From NCBI RefSeq assembly GCF_003671495.1, contig NZ_RCHN01000020.1, forward strand, positions 208,805 through 272,804: DNA of 64,000 bases, read 5' to 3'. The translations under genes and the position numbers were made by a program. The notes under the pieces are model-generated. The model did no database searches. It was not told the origin of the DNA and worked only from the letters and a program-made list of their open reading frames with translations. Shown here piece by piece: positions 9,138-17,294 of this stretch (position 1 is its first letter; each line of letters opens with the position of its first letter). The DNA is from Ketobacter sp. (GTDB lineage Bacteria; Pseudomonadota; Gammaproteobacteria; Pseudomonadales; Ketobacteraceae).

Positions 9138-9593
9138 TTAATCCAGCAATGCCCTCAGGTCATCCCGCAGCGCCATCAATTGGTTAGGGGTGCCATTAAT
9201 ACTGCACAGCAACTGCAACGGCACCACCCGGGCTCGGTCCTTGAGTTGAATCCCATCCAGAGACAGCCTCACCAGAACCTCACGCTCATCCCGCCGCGAC
9301 CGCTCCCGATGAACCAGCCCATTGGTTTCCAATCGTTTTAACAGGGGTGTCAGGGTGCCGCTGTCCAACATCAGGCGCTCGCCGATGAACTTCACCGACA
9401 CCCCTTCCGGGTGATCCGGATGCGGCAGCGATTCCCACAGCACAAGCATCACCAGATACTGCGGATAGGTCAGCCCCAGCTCATCCAGTAACGGTCGATA
9501 CTGGGCGATCACTTTGCGGGACAAGGCATACAACACAAAGCAGAACTGGTTATCCAGCTTCAGGACATCATCCAACTCGTCAGAATCACTCAA
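9138..9593 (-). CDS. ohrR: MarR/OhrR-family organic-peroxide-sensing repressor
   Basis: The 151-residue winged-helix protein has the OhrR hallmark near the N-terminus: LDNQFCFVLYALSR, with reactive Cys18 and the conserved Tyr residues, then YPQYLVMLVLWE. OhrR dimers release DNA when this Cys is oxidised by organic hydroperoxides. It lies 14 bases after a glutathione peroxidase gene, which fits a peroxide-inducible, self-controlled pair. The usual partner Ohr is absent from the window. The start is a TTG at 9593, as no in-frame ATG precedes the conserved region. Confidence 0.88.
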   Translation of the reverse strand: MSDSDELDDVLKLDNQFCFVLYALSRKVIAQYRPLLDELGLTYPQYLVMLVLWESLPHPDHPEGVSVKFIGERLMLDSGTLTPLLKRLETNGLVHRERSRRDEREVLVRLSLDGIQLKDRARVVPLQLLCSINGTPNQLMALRDDLRALLD

Positions 9594-9607
9594 ACTGCTT
9601 TACCGCC

Positions 9608-10090
9608 TCAAGCCAACAGTTTGCTGACTTCGGATTCAATTTTCTCCGGCGTATCCTTGGGCGCGAAGCGCTGCACCACCCGACCATTCTGATCCACCAG
9701 GAACTTGGTGAAGTTCCATTTTATGGCCTGGGTTCCCAGCAGACCCGGCGCCTGCTCTTTAAGGTGCTTGAACAACGGATGGGCGCCATCGCCGTTCACC
9801 TCCACCTTCTGGAACATGGGAAATTTCACCCCGTAGTTCAGCTCGCAGAATTCGCTGATCTCTTCGTTGCTGCCCGGGTCCTGCTTGCCAAATTGATTGC
9901 AGGGAAAGCCCAGGATTTCAAACCCCTTATCTTTGTACTTTTCGTACAGGGCCTCCAGCCCCTTGAATTGGGGGGTAAAGCCGCATTTGCTGGCGGTATT
10001 CACCACCAGTAACACTTTGCCTTTATATTCCGACAGCGGTGTTTGCTTACCCTGCATGGTCACCGCGGTAAATTCATGAACTCCACTCAT
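9608..10090 (-). CDS. Glutathione peroxidase family protein (Cys type)
   Basis: The 160-residue protein has the thioredoxin-fold glutathione peroxidase motifs: [11 protein letters not shown] with peroxidatic Cys36, [11 protein letters not shown] with Gln66 and a possible resolving Cys64, and IKWNFTKF with Trp125 and Asn126. Cys replaces selenocysteine, as in bacterial BtuE/Gpo, which often take electrons from thioredoxin. It reduces lipid and organic hydroperoxides. It is first in the unit with ohrR, so the substrate class of the enzyme matches the signal sensed by the regulator. Confidence 0.94.
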   Translation of the reverse strand: MSGVHEFTAVTMQGKQTPLSEYKGKVLLVVNTASKCGFTPQFKGLEALYEKYKDKGFEILGFPCNQFGKQDPGSNEEISEFCELNYGVKFPMFQKVEVNGDGAHPLFKHLKEQAPGLLGTQAIKWNFTKFLVDQNGRVVQRFAPKDTPEKIESEVSKLLA

Positions 10091-10160
10091 GGCTTGCTCC
10101 TGTTGGTCTGGCCGGTGCTGGGAATGTAGAGCAACGACCTTATCGCATATTTATATTTTG

Positions 10161-10180
10161 CACAATTTAATTTGCTACAA
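10161..10180 (-). promoter_or_regulatory. Candidate OhrR operator/promoter of the peroxidase-ohrR unit
   Basis: On the minus strand the block reads TTGTAGCAAATTAAATTGTG and is followed by a TATAAAT that could serve as -10. The AATTAAATT core is an imperfect dyad resembling known OhrR sites. The -35 is poor, so this is a candidate only. Confidence 0.4.
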
Positions 10181-10479
10181 CCATAGCCTGTTTGGAGGGT
10201 GCAAGGTTCACAGTTTTCCACAATATCTGTGGATAACTCTGTTGATACATTATGTAAAAATTCGTAAAAGACGCTCATTGCGCTCCCCTCAACATTCTGG
10301 TTATTTTTTAACCAGCCATATTTCATCCACATTTCAGCAACTTATCTGACAATCTGCACCATAACAGACAGGGCCCCGTATTTAGGGCGATAGCGCGATA
10401 GTCAACACTAACTGTGTACAAAATGGGTGCGTACAGAAAGCAGGCGAATCAGCGTAGTGCACGATCAAAAGGTGGGTAA

Positions 10480-10522
10480 ATATAGATAAACGCCCGTTAA
10501 CAATCTGCGGTTATAACGGGCG
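10480..10522 (-). terminator. Terminator downstream of msrB
   Basis: On the minus strand CGCCCGTTA and TAACGGGCG form a 9-bp stem around a 14-base loop, followed by TTTATCTATATTT. It lies about 30 bases past the msrB stop. Confidence 0.7.
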
Positions 10523-10549
10523 CATTTTAGGCAACTCAGTTGTTAATAA

Positions 10550-10954
10550 CTAACCTTGACTGTTTTCATGAAACTGCAATGCAACGGAGTTCAGGCAATA
10601 GCGCAGGCCGGTGGGAGGCGGACCATCCGGGAATACATGGCCCAAATGGGCATCACAGCTGCCACAGCGAATCTCGGTACGCACCATGCCGTGGCTGGTG
10701 TCGCGATGCTCCACAATGACGTCCTCCGCCAGCGGCTTGAAGAAGCTTGGCCAGCCGGAGCCGGAGTCGTATTTGGTCTCGGAGGTAAACAAAGGCGTAT
10801 CACAGCAGGCGCAGTGGTATTGCCCTACTCCCTTATGATCCCAATATTTACCGGTAAAGGCGCGTTCGGTTCCCGCCAGCCGACACACTGCAAAGGCCTC
10901 ATCCGATAAAGTCTGTTTCCACTCGTCATCGGTTTTTTCCACCCGCTTGACCAC
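10550..10954 (-). CDS. msrB: Peptide-methionine (R)-S-oxide reductase
   Basis: This is MsrB, which reduces methionine-R-sulfoxide in proteins. The protein shows [20 protein letters not shown], the two zinc CxxC pairs (CACC and CGSC), [14 protein letters not shown] sequence ([14 protein letters not shown]) and the catalytic Cys in [12 protein letters not shown]. The open frame extends upstream to a TTG at 11062, but family alignments begin near VEKTDDEW. The GTG at 10954 has GAGG eight bases upstream, so I use that start (134 residues). It diverges from alaA. Confidence 0.93.
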   Translation of the reverse strand: MVKRVEKTDDEWKQTLSDEAFAVCRLAGTERAFTGKYWDHKGVGQYHCACCDTPLFTSETKYDSGSGWPSFFKPLAEDVIVEHRDTSHGMVRTEIRCGSCDAHLGHVFPDGPPPTGLRYCLNSVALQFHENSQG

Positions 10955-11097
10955 CTTCAGTACCTCACTATTAAATACATTAAAAACAACCGGTTTTCGT
11001 ATAAACTTACCGGTCCCTGTACGCTTGCTATGCTTGCATACTATGAACCTTTTTCTTCCCAATGAATAGCAGCCCCAAGAGGCATGAGTTTGTCTTT

Positions 11098-12324
11098 ATG
11101 AAGCCAGTGTTGAAGTCCAGCAAATTGCATAATGTGTGTTACGACATCCGGGGCCCGGTACTGGATGAGGCGCGCCGCCTGGAGGAAGAAGGTCATCGGG
11201 TACTCAAACTCAACATCGGCAACCCCGCCCCCTTTGGCCTGATGGCGCCGGAAGAGATCATCCAGGATGTGATCTACCAATTGCCCGAGGGCTCCGGCTA
11301 CAGCGATTCCAAGGGTCTGTTTGCCGGCCGCAAAGCCGTCATGCAGTACTACCAGGCCCGCGGCATTGAAGATGTGCAGATTGAAGACATTTACCTGGGC
11401 AATGGCGTCAGTGAGCTGATTGTGATGTCCATGCAGGCCCTGTTGAACAACGGTGACCAGGTGTTGATTCCAGCACCCGACTACCCCCTGTGGACGGCTG
11501 CGGTAAGCCTCTCCGGTGGCACCCCTGTGCACTACCTCTGCGACGAACAGTCAGATTGGTTCCCGGATCTGGAGGACATCCGCAGCAAGATCACCGACCG
11601 CACCAAAGCGTTGGTGATCATCAACCCCAACAACCCCACCGGCGCGGTCTACCCCAAGGCCATCCTGGAAGGGCTGATTGAAATCGCCCGGGAGCACAAA
11701 CTGATCGTGTTCTCCGACGAGATTTACGACAAAATCCTGTACGACGACGCCGAGCACACCTGCACCGCCTCCCTGGCCAGTGACCTGGTGTTCATCACTT
11801 TCAACGGCCTGTCGAAAACCTACCGGGTGGCGGGCTATCGCGCCGGCTGGATGGTGGTGAGCGGCAACAAGTACGCGGCCAAGGATTATCTGGAGGGCAT
11901 CACCATGTTGGCCTCCATGCGCCTGTGCGCCAATGTGCCGGGTCAACTGGCGATCCAGACCGCGCTGGGGGGCTATCAAAGCATCTATGAACTCACCAAA
12001 CCCGGTGGCCGCCTCTACCGGCAACGGGAGCTGGCCCACTCCATGCTGTGTGATATTCCAGGGGTCAGCTGCGTCAAACCCAGAGGTGCACTGTATCTGT
12101 TCCCACGCCTGGACCCAAAAGTGTATCCCATCCAGAATGACCAGAAACTGGTGCTGGATTTGCTGATTCAGGAGAAAATCCTGCTGGTACAGGGAACCGG
12201 GTTCAACTGGCCGCATCCGGATCACCTGCGCCTGGTGTTCCTGCCCCGGGAAGAGGATCTGGAAATCGCCCTGAGCAAAATGACCGAATTTTTCGAGCGC
12301 CTGCGCAACGACCTCAAAGGATAG
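11098..12324 (+). CDS. alaA: Glutamate-pyruvate aminotransferase AlaA
   Basis: The protein aligns closely with E. coli AlaA from KSSKLHNVCYDIRGPVL onward. AlaA makes alanine from pyruvate and glutamate. Key features are NIGNPAPFG, APDYPLWTAAVSLSGG, NPNNPTGAVYP, DEIYDKILYDDAEH, and the PLP lysine in NGLSKTYRVAGYRAGW; the C-terminal half keeps VSCVKPRGALYLFPR. The ATG at 11062 would add 12 residues not seen in the family, so the ATG at 11098 is preferred. A small gene follows after two bases and is probably co-translated. Confidence 0.95.
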   Translation: MKPVLKSSKLHNVCYDIRGPVLDEARRLEEEGHRVLKLNIGNPAPFGLMAPEEIIQDVIYQLPEGSGYSDSKGLFAGRKAVMQYYQARGIEDVQIEDIYLGNGVSELIVMSMQALLNNGDQVLIPAPDYPLWTAAVSLSGGTPVHYLCDEQSDWFPDLEDIRSKITDRTKALVIINPNNPTGAVYPKAILEGLIEIAREHKLIVFSDEIYDKILYDDAEHTCTASLASDLVFITFNGLSKTYRVAGYRAGWMVVSGNKYAAKDYLEGITMLASMRLCANVPGQLAIQTALGGYQSIYELTKPGGRLYRQRELAHSMLCDIPGVSCVKPRGALYLFPRLDPKVYPIQNDQKLVLDLLIQEKILLVQGTGFNWPHPDHLRLVFLPREEDLEIALSKMTEFFERLRNDLKG

Positions 12325-12326
12325 TC

Positions 12327-12776
12327 ATGGCGGATCTGAACATACTGGATTTCTACAAAGACACAGCTCTCATTCTAATGAGCCTGCAGCGGGTGTTCCC
12401 CCGCAAGATGGAGCTGTTTGTGGAAGACCTGATCGGGCCCGACCAGGTGGACGAGTTCGGACTTCACACCAAGCGTCACGAAGCCTGTTTTGGCGCCATG
12501 CTTTGGTTATCCGACGAGGGCTTTCTGAAATACGGGGCCACCATCCGCCAGGATGGCATCGACCAGGCTTTCCTGACGGCCAAGGGCCTGATCCGGTTGA
12601 CCACCATTGTCGAGGCGCCGTGGTCCGGCCGTGAGGCATCGAATACGGAAGAAGAGGTTCCCCGTTTTGAGGCGCGGGAACGTCTGACCATGATTGAGCA
12701 TATGCGTCGCGCCGTCAGCTCACAATCCTCGGAGCAAATGACCCAGGTCATGCGGGCGTTTTTCAACGAACTGTAA
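12327..12776 (+). CDS. Conserved small protein of unknown function, co-transcribed with alaA
   Basis: I do not recognise this 149-residue protein. It is soluble and mixed alpha/beta. Its central part (HEACFGAMLWLSDEGFLKYG ... GIDQAFLTAKGLIRL) reads like a winged-helix: a helix pair followed by a strand-turn with conserved Gly. It starts 2 bases after the alaA stop with AGGA six bases before the ATG, so translational coupling is likely. No catalytic motif is visible. A regulatory or accessory role is only a guess. Confidence 0.75.
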   Translation: MADLNILDFYKDTALILMSLQRVFPRKMELFVEDLIGPDQVDEFGLHTKRHEACFGAMLWLSDEGFLKYGATIRQDGIDQAFLTAKGLIRLTTIVEAPWSGREASNTEEEVPRFEARERLTMIEHMRRAVSSQSSEQMTQVMRAFFNEL

Positions 12777-12817
12777 TTTCCCGCTGCCGGTCTCGGCCAG
12801 TCAGCGGTCAGTAACCG

Positions 12818-14449
12818 TCACATGGAATGGCAGATAACCGGCTGGGAGCGCCCTTTCACCTGACTCAACCCCATTTGCGTGCTGCGTCCAGCCAGGTCAT
12901 TGGGCAGGCGGGCTTTCACATCATCGCTGATGAGGATGGTGGTGCCGAACTCCTTGTTCAAGTGCTCCAGGCGGGCCGCCACGTTCACGGTATCGCCGAT
13001 CACCGCATACTTCATCCGGGTCTTGGAGCCCAGATTCCCCGCCACCACCGCGCCAGTGTGCAGACCGATACGAAATTCGATGTGGTCCACCCCCAGCGCC
13101 TGCCAGCGTTGGGCCAGGCCATCGGACTGCCACTGTTTGTTAAGGGCATCCAGGGCCTCCCGCATGGCCAGTGCGCAGCGGGTGCCTTTTTCCGCGTGAT
13201 CCGGCGTGGCCTGAGGCGCACCGAACACCGCCAGGATGCCGTCCCCCAGAAACTCGATCACACAGCCCTTATGCTGGTCGATGATGCTGTTCATCACCCC
13301 CAGGTACTCGTTCAGCATGGACACCATCTGCAGGGGCGACAAACGCTCACTGATGGTGGTGTAATCTTTCAGGTCACAGAACAGCACCGTGACCACCACC
13401 TCTTCCCCACCCAGGTCAATCTTCTGCTCCTGGGAGAGTACAGAGCGGGCCACATCCTCACTGAGGTAACGACCGAACAGATCCCGCAGAGTCTGGCGCT
13501 CTTTCAGCTCATCTGCCATTTTGTCGAAATACCGGCCCAACAGGCCGAACTCGTCCTCCCGCCGCATGTGCATGCGCACATCCAGGTTACCCTGGGCCAC
13601 CGCACCGGTACCCTGTATCAAGCGCCCCAGCGGTTCACGAATGCTGCGCGACACCACCCAGGACACCAGCGCAATCACCAGGAAAGACACCACAAAGATC
13701 ACCCCGGAGGCCATCAACACCCGGTTCTCCACCATGTTGAGCCGTTCCGCCTTGACGTCCACACCCACCAGCCCGATGGCCTTGCCCTGGGTGGTGCGCA
13801 GCGGCGCATAGGCCGATAGGGTATAGCCGAACTCGTCGCGATAGGGCACATCCTCCACCGAAGGGCGGGAGAAGCCTTTCAACATCACGGGCGTGTCTTC
13901 GGCGGAATAGAACTGGCCCGGTTCACCCTGCAATTCGCCCTTGGCGTAGTCCACAAAAAAGAAAAGCTCGGTGGGCACATCTGACGGCCGCAGGATGTAA
14001 ATCGAATCAATGTCGGTGTCCCGCTCCGCCATGGCTTCAAACTGGGCATGAATTTCCTCATGGAACGGCGTCAGCGTGGTGGCCTTGAGGTCGTATGCCC
14101 CCACCCGGTCGGCATCGATGGTGGCGGCCAGGCTGGTAGACAATGTCAGCAGGCGTTGCTGCAGCGAGGCAATTTCCGATTGCGACCAGAGGGTGTAAAA
14201 CAGGTACACCAGCACACCCAGGGTGAGGATCACCACACTGCCGTACAACAGGGTGAGCCGGAAATGGAAGCGATGAAAGGAGCGGATTTCGCGAATCGGA
14301 TCAGCAAACGCCACTGGCGCTTCCTGCACCGTGACTGCCCCAGCGGGCTCACCCATGGATTCACGCACCAGCAAGGGTGCCTCCGTGCTGGACCAGACGG
14401 GCTGGGCCGCGGAGGATGGGGTATTGTTCGGTTTTCGACTGTCGCTCAT
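12818..14449 (-). CDS. Membrane-bound class III adenylate/guanylate cyclase with HAMP domain
   Basis: The 543-residue protein has a disordered N-terminus, a membrane helix (62-87), a periplasmic PDC/dCache-like sensor (88-245), a second helix (246-267), a HAMP domain (268-322) and a class III cyclase domain (345-540). Metal Asp residues are Asp359 (FCDLKDYT) and Asp403 (FLGDGILAVFGAP). TVN..R for the transition state is present (Asn489, Arg493). The base-recognition positions carry Glu399 and Ala482 rather than the Lys and Asp/Thr of typical adenylate cyclases, so product identity is open. It begins 27 bases after the DUF3731-type Hsp70 gene and is probably the last gene of that operon. Confidence 0.9.
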   Translation of the reverse strand: MSDSRKPNNTPSSAAQPVWSSTEAPLLVRESMGEPAGAVTVQEAPVAFADPIREIRSFHRFHFRLTLLYGSVVILTLGVLVYLFYTLWSQSEIASLQQRLLTLSTSLAATIDADRVGAYDLKATTLTPFHEEIHAQFEAMAERDTDIDSIYILRPSDVPTELFFFVDYAKGELQGEPGQFYSAEDTPVMLKGFSRPSVEDVPYRDEFGYTLSAYAPLRTTQGKAIGLVGVDVKAERLNMVENRVLMASGVIFVVSFLVIALVSWVVSRSIREPLGRLIQGTGAVAQGNLDVRMHMRREDEFGLLGRYFDKMADELKERQTLRDLFGRYLSEDVARSVLSQEQKIDLGGEEVVVTVLFCDLKDYTTISERLSPLQMVSMLNEYLGVMNSIIDQHKGCVIEFLGDGILAVFGAPQATPDHAEKGTRCALAMREALDALNKQWQSDGLAQRWQALGVDHIEFRIGLHTGAVVAGNLGSKTRMKYAVIGDTVNVAARLEHLNKEFGTTILISDDVKARLPNDLAGRSTQMGLSQVKGRSQPVICHSM

Positions 14450-14476
14450 TAACCTGATGCCGTTGGGTTGGGTGGC

Positions 14477-17278
14477 TCACCTTGCCAGCAGTTTCAAACC
14501 CACCGGAAGGGCTTCACCAAATACGAGTTTGCTCTCCTGGTCGTCCAGCACCAGTTTCTGTTCCACCATGGTTTGCCACAGCTCCGGGGCTTTGGCCGCT
14601 CGCAGCTTCTCTATTATTGTAGACCGTAAAGTGTCGGGCAGGTCACGGGCCCGGTCACCGGTGCAGCGGGCAATCATCACAGCGGCAAAAGCGGCATTGC
14701 TGTTTTTCTTCCAGTCCTGGCTCAGTAGCAGCTTGCACCATGTCTGTGCCTGTTGGGGCGGCACTACCGATTCCACGCCACTGTGGAAGGGCTCGCGGGC
14801 GGCAATTCGTCCCAGAGCCCACCAGCTGGTCTGGGTTTCACTGGATTTCTCCAGTCGTTTGGCCAGCCAATTGGCCAATTCCACCTTGGTTTCCACTGGC
14901 AAACCTTCCAGGGAAGCCGCTAACCGTACCATATCCTCGTAGGATTTGTTTTTGATCTCAGTCTTAATTTTAAGATTGCGAGCGGATGCAGGATTTATGA
15001 ATTTACTGATATCTTTAAACAGCTTTTTCTGGGCGCTGACATCCAGTCCACCGGCCGCGCGACGCCAGAACGTCCACCACTCCGCCCAGGATTGATTCTC
15101 TTTCTCAAACTGCAAGCCTTGCTGATACAATCCCCACGCCTGCTGTATACGCCAATCGTCTGCCGGGTAGCCGAACCCCGGACGCAGGCAAAAGCCCGCC
15201 AGGTTAAACCACAGGCGTTCATGGGCCTGGGAACGCCGGCGTTTTTTGCGACGGGACCACAGCTCATCAAACAGCGCCCGGGCCAATGCCGTATCCCAGT
15301 CTTTGCGCTCCCCCAGTTTTTTTTCCAACTGTTGGCGCAACTGTTTCACGGCGTTTTTGTCGGCATCCTTGTCGTTGGCACCGAATACGGCTTCCAGGGC
15401 GTCCACGGCGGCCTTGAACCCGGCCGGCAGTTGCTGGGCCGAATGCTGGCTTTGCAGGTCCCGGCGCAACTGAAATTCCACCTGCCAACGTTGCTGCGGA
15501 TCCGAAACCGAACGACACTGAATGTCCAGGGTACCGACTTCAGTCAGGCGCGTCACCAGCGCCACTTCCACTTCCCGGTCCTCGGACCCACCATCCAAAG
15601 CCGCCACCAGTGGCGGTAACGGCTGGAAGCGTTCTTCCTCCAGATCCAGTTCCACCAGTTCGCCCGGGGCAAACACCGCATCGCCGGAGTGGCCCACCAG
15701 GGAAAACTGCACCGGCTGGTTCACCTGCAGGGCAAAGCGTCGGTCTGCCAAGGGCACTTCGTCCCCTTCCTCACTGCCCTTGGGTAGAATACACACCCCG
15801 AGCGGTGTCTCGGCGGCAGCATCCACTTTCAGGAAGTAGGAGCGGGCCGAACCTCCGCCAATCCGCATTTGGTTGGTGGCGCGGCTCAGCCCGAAGGCCA
15901 CTGCGCCGAAGGCTACAGCCAGGTGGGGGTCCCGGTTTTCCAACACGGTCACCGGCGCACCCCGCCACTGGCTCAACAGGGTTTGGGCGCGCTCAGTCAG
16001 CAGTTTGCTGTTGAACACACCACCGTTCATCAACAGGGCATCGGGTACTGCCGGCGTATCAGCACTGACATCGCCCTGCGCAGAAAGCGCCTTGCGACAC
16101 CCTGCCTGATGCTGGCTTAAAAACTGGGAAATGTATTTACTCACCGCGGGGTCCGGCGCATAAGGCAGGCCGAACTCCACAATGGCGCCGCTGCGCTTTC
16201 GCGGTCGCTCACCCAAATCGATCAGGGGAAAGAATCCCTCCAGGGCCAGGTCGCGGACCTCCTGCTGACTGAACTCCGCACTTTTCGCCCCGCCGATCAG
16301 ACGGGCACCCCCCCCCACCAGCGTCACTTTGGCGCTGGCCGGCGCCGGTTCGCCTAACAGTAATTCCTTGGCGGAACGGCTCTGTTGGATAAGCTGGCTG
16401 AGACTGGCGGCGCTCAGTGGCTTTCCCGTTGAGGTGATGCGCTGCTCCGCCATCCGGGCCAGGGCCAGGTCCACGTTATCGCCTCCCAACATCCAGTGGT
16501 CGCCCACCGCAATGCGGTTCAATTGCAATTTGCCGTCTTGGTGCTGCACCTGGATCAGGCTCAGATCGGTGGTGCCACCACCGACGTCCAATACCAGTAG
16601 CAAGTGAATGCCCTGCAATGCAGTGCGGGCCGCTTCACCGTGGCGAAAATACCAGTCGTAGCAAACGGCCTGGGGCTCTTCCAGCAGCGTGACCTGGGGT
16701 AAACCTGCCAGCTCGGCCGCCTGCAGGGTGAGGGAGCGGGCCGCCTCGTCAAACGAAGCCGGCACGGTGATCACCAGGGTCTGCTGATCCAGGGGCGCGT
16801 CCGGGTGTTCGTGGTTCCAGGCGCAGCGGATGTGCAGCAGATAGGAGGCCGACGCCACCACCGGTGAAACCTTGGCAACACCTTCCGCAGCGGCCCAGGG
16901 CAGAATGGGGGCAGAGCGCTCCACTCGACCGTGGGACAACCAGCTCTTGGCACTGGCAATCTGGCGGCCCTCCACTTTACTACCCAGGTCGCGGGCGTAT
17001 TCACCCACCAGGTAGGGGGTGTCATCGCCGGGAATGGATTGACTTGGCCAGGGCAGAACCAACTGCTCCTCCGGCAGTTCGCCTGCTGCGGGATGATAGC
17101 GAAAGGACGGTAGCAGCGGCCGCTTGGCCACCTCGCCGGGACCAATGAGCTGTTCAATTTCAAACAACTTGGCCTGAGCCCGGTCGGCTCCTACGGACAG
17201 ATCAGCATAAGACACCACAGTATGGGTGGTGCCCAGGTCGATGCCGACCAGATAACGCGCCTTGCCTGTTTCACTCAT
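14477..17278 (-). CDS. Hsp70-family protein with large C-terminal DUF3731-type region
   Basis: The 933-residue protein starts with an Hsp70/actin-fold ATPase: LVGIDLGTTHTVVSY (phosphate 1), PASFDEAARSLT, LLEEPQAVCYDWY and LVLDVGGGTTDLSLIQ (phosphate 2). A beta-sandwich-like region follows (about 500-600), then roughly 330 helical residues (KRRRRSQAHERLWFNL, PGFGYPADDWRIQQAW) as in proteins annotated Hsp70 with DUF3731. The DnaK lid and EEVD-like tail are missing. It lies 16 bases downstream of a second Hsp70 gene and probably works with it. The client is unknown. No J-domain or GrpE partner is encoded nearby. Confidence 0.9.
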   Translation of the reverse strand: MSETGKARYLVGIDLGTTHTVVSYADLSVGADRAQAKLFEIEQLIGPGEVAKRPLLPSFRYHPAAGELPEEQLVLPWPSQSIPGDDTPYLVGEYARDLGSKVEGRQIASAKSWLSHGRVERSAPILPWAAAEGVAKVSPVVASASYLLHIRCAWNHEHPDAPLDQQTLVITVPASFDEAARSLTLQAAELAGLPQVTLLEEPQAVCYDWYFRHGEAARTALQGIHLLLVLDVGGGTTDLSLIQVQHQDGKLQLNRIAVGDHWMLGGDNVDLALARMAEQRITSTGKPLSAASLSQLIQQSRSAKELLLGEPAPASAKVTLVGGGARLIGGAKSAEFSQQEVRDLALEGFFPLIDLGERPRKRSGAIVEFGLPYAPDPAVSKYISQFLSQHQAGCRKALSAQGDVSADTPAVPDALLMNGGVFNSKLLTERAQTLLSQWRGAPVTVLENRDPHLAVAFGAVAFGLSRATNQMRIGGGSARSYFLKVDAAAETPLGVCILPKGSEEGDEVPLADRRFALQVNQPVQFSLVGHSGDAVFAPGELVELDLEEERFQPLPPLVAALDGGSEDREVEVALVTRLTEVGTLDIQCRSVSDPQQRWQVEFQLRRDLQSQHSAQQLPAGFKAAVDALEAVFGANDKDADKNAVKQLRQQLEKKLGERKDWDTALARALFDELWSRRKKRRRSQAHERLWFNLAGFCLRPGFGYPADDWRIQQAWGLYQQGLQFEKENQSWAEWWTFWRRAAGGLDVSAQKKLFKDISKFINPASARNLKIKTEIKNKSYEDMVRLAASLEGLPVETKVELANWLAKRLEKSSETQTSWWALGRIAAREPFHSGVESVVPPQQAQTWCKLLLSQDWKKNSNAAFAAVMIARCTGDRARDLPDTLRSTIIEKLRAAKAPELWQTMVEQKLVLDDQESKLVFGEALPVGLKLLAR

Positions 17279-17294
17279 TCCGCTTCACTTCTGC

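Larger units (their letters stand above)
10091..10549. other. 459-bp intergenic region with candidate OhrR operator and DnaA-box-like sites
   Basis: No gene is supported. Nearest the peroxidase gene is an AT-rich imperfect palindrome around ACAATTTAATTTG (10161-10175), similar to the TACAATT-AATTGTA pattern of OhrR operators, with TATAAAT on the leftward strand next to it. Further right are TTTTCCACA and TGTGGATAA in opposite orientation (10214-10236) and TCATCCACA (10323-10331). These match the DnaA box at 8/9, 9/9 and 8/9. The right end carries the msrB terminator. Confidence 0.55.

Noticed and set aside
10087..10332. 81-codon leftward open frame upstream of the peroxidase gene
   Set aside because: It overlaps the peroxidase start, includes the likely operator and promoter, has no ribosome binding site of note and no recognisable protein features.
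12827..13819. 330-codon open frame opposite the cyclase gene
   Set aside because: Shadow frame rich in His and Gln; the cyclase on the other strand is unambiguous.
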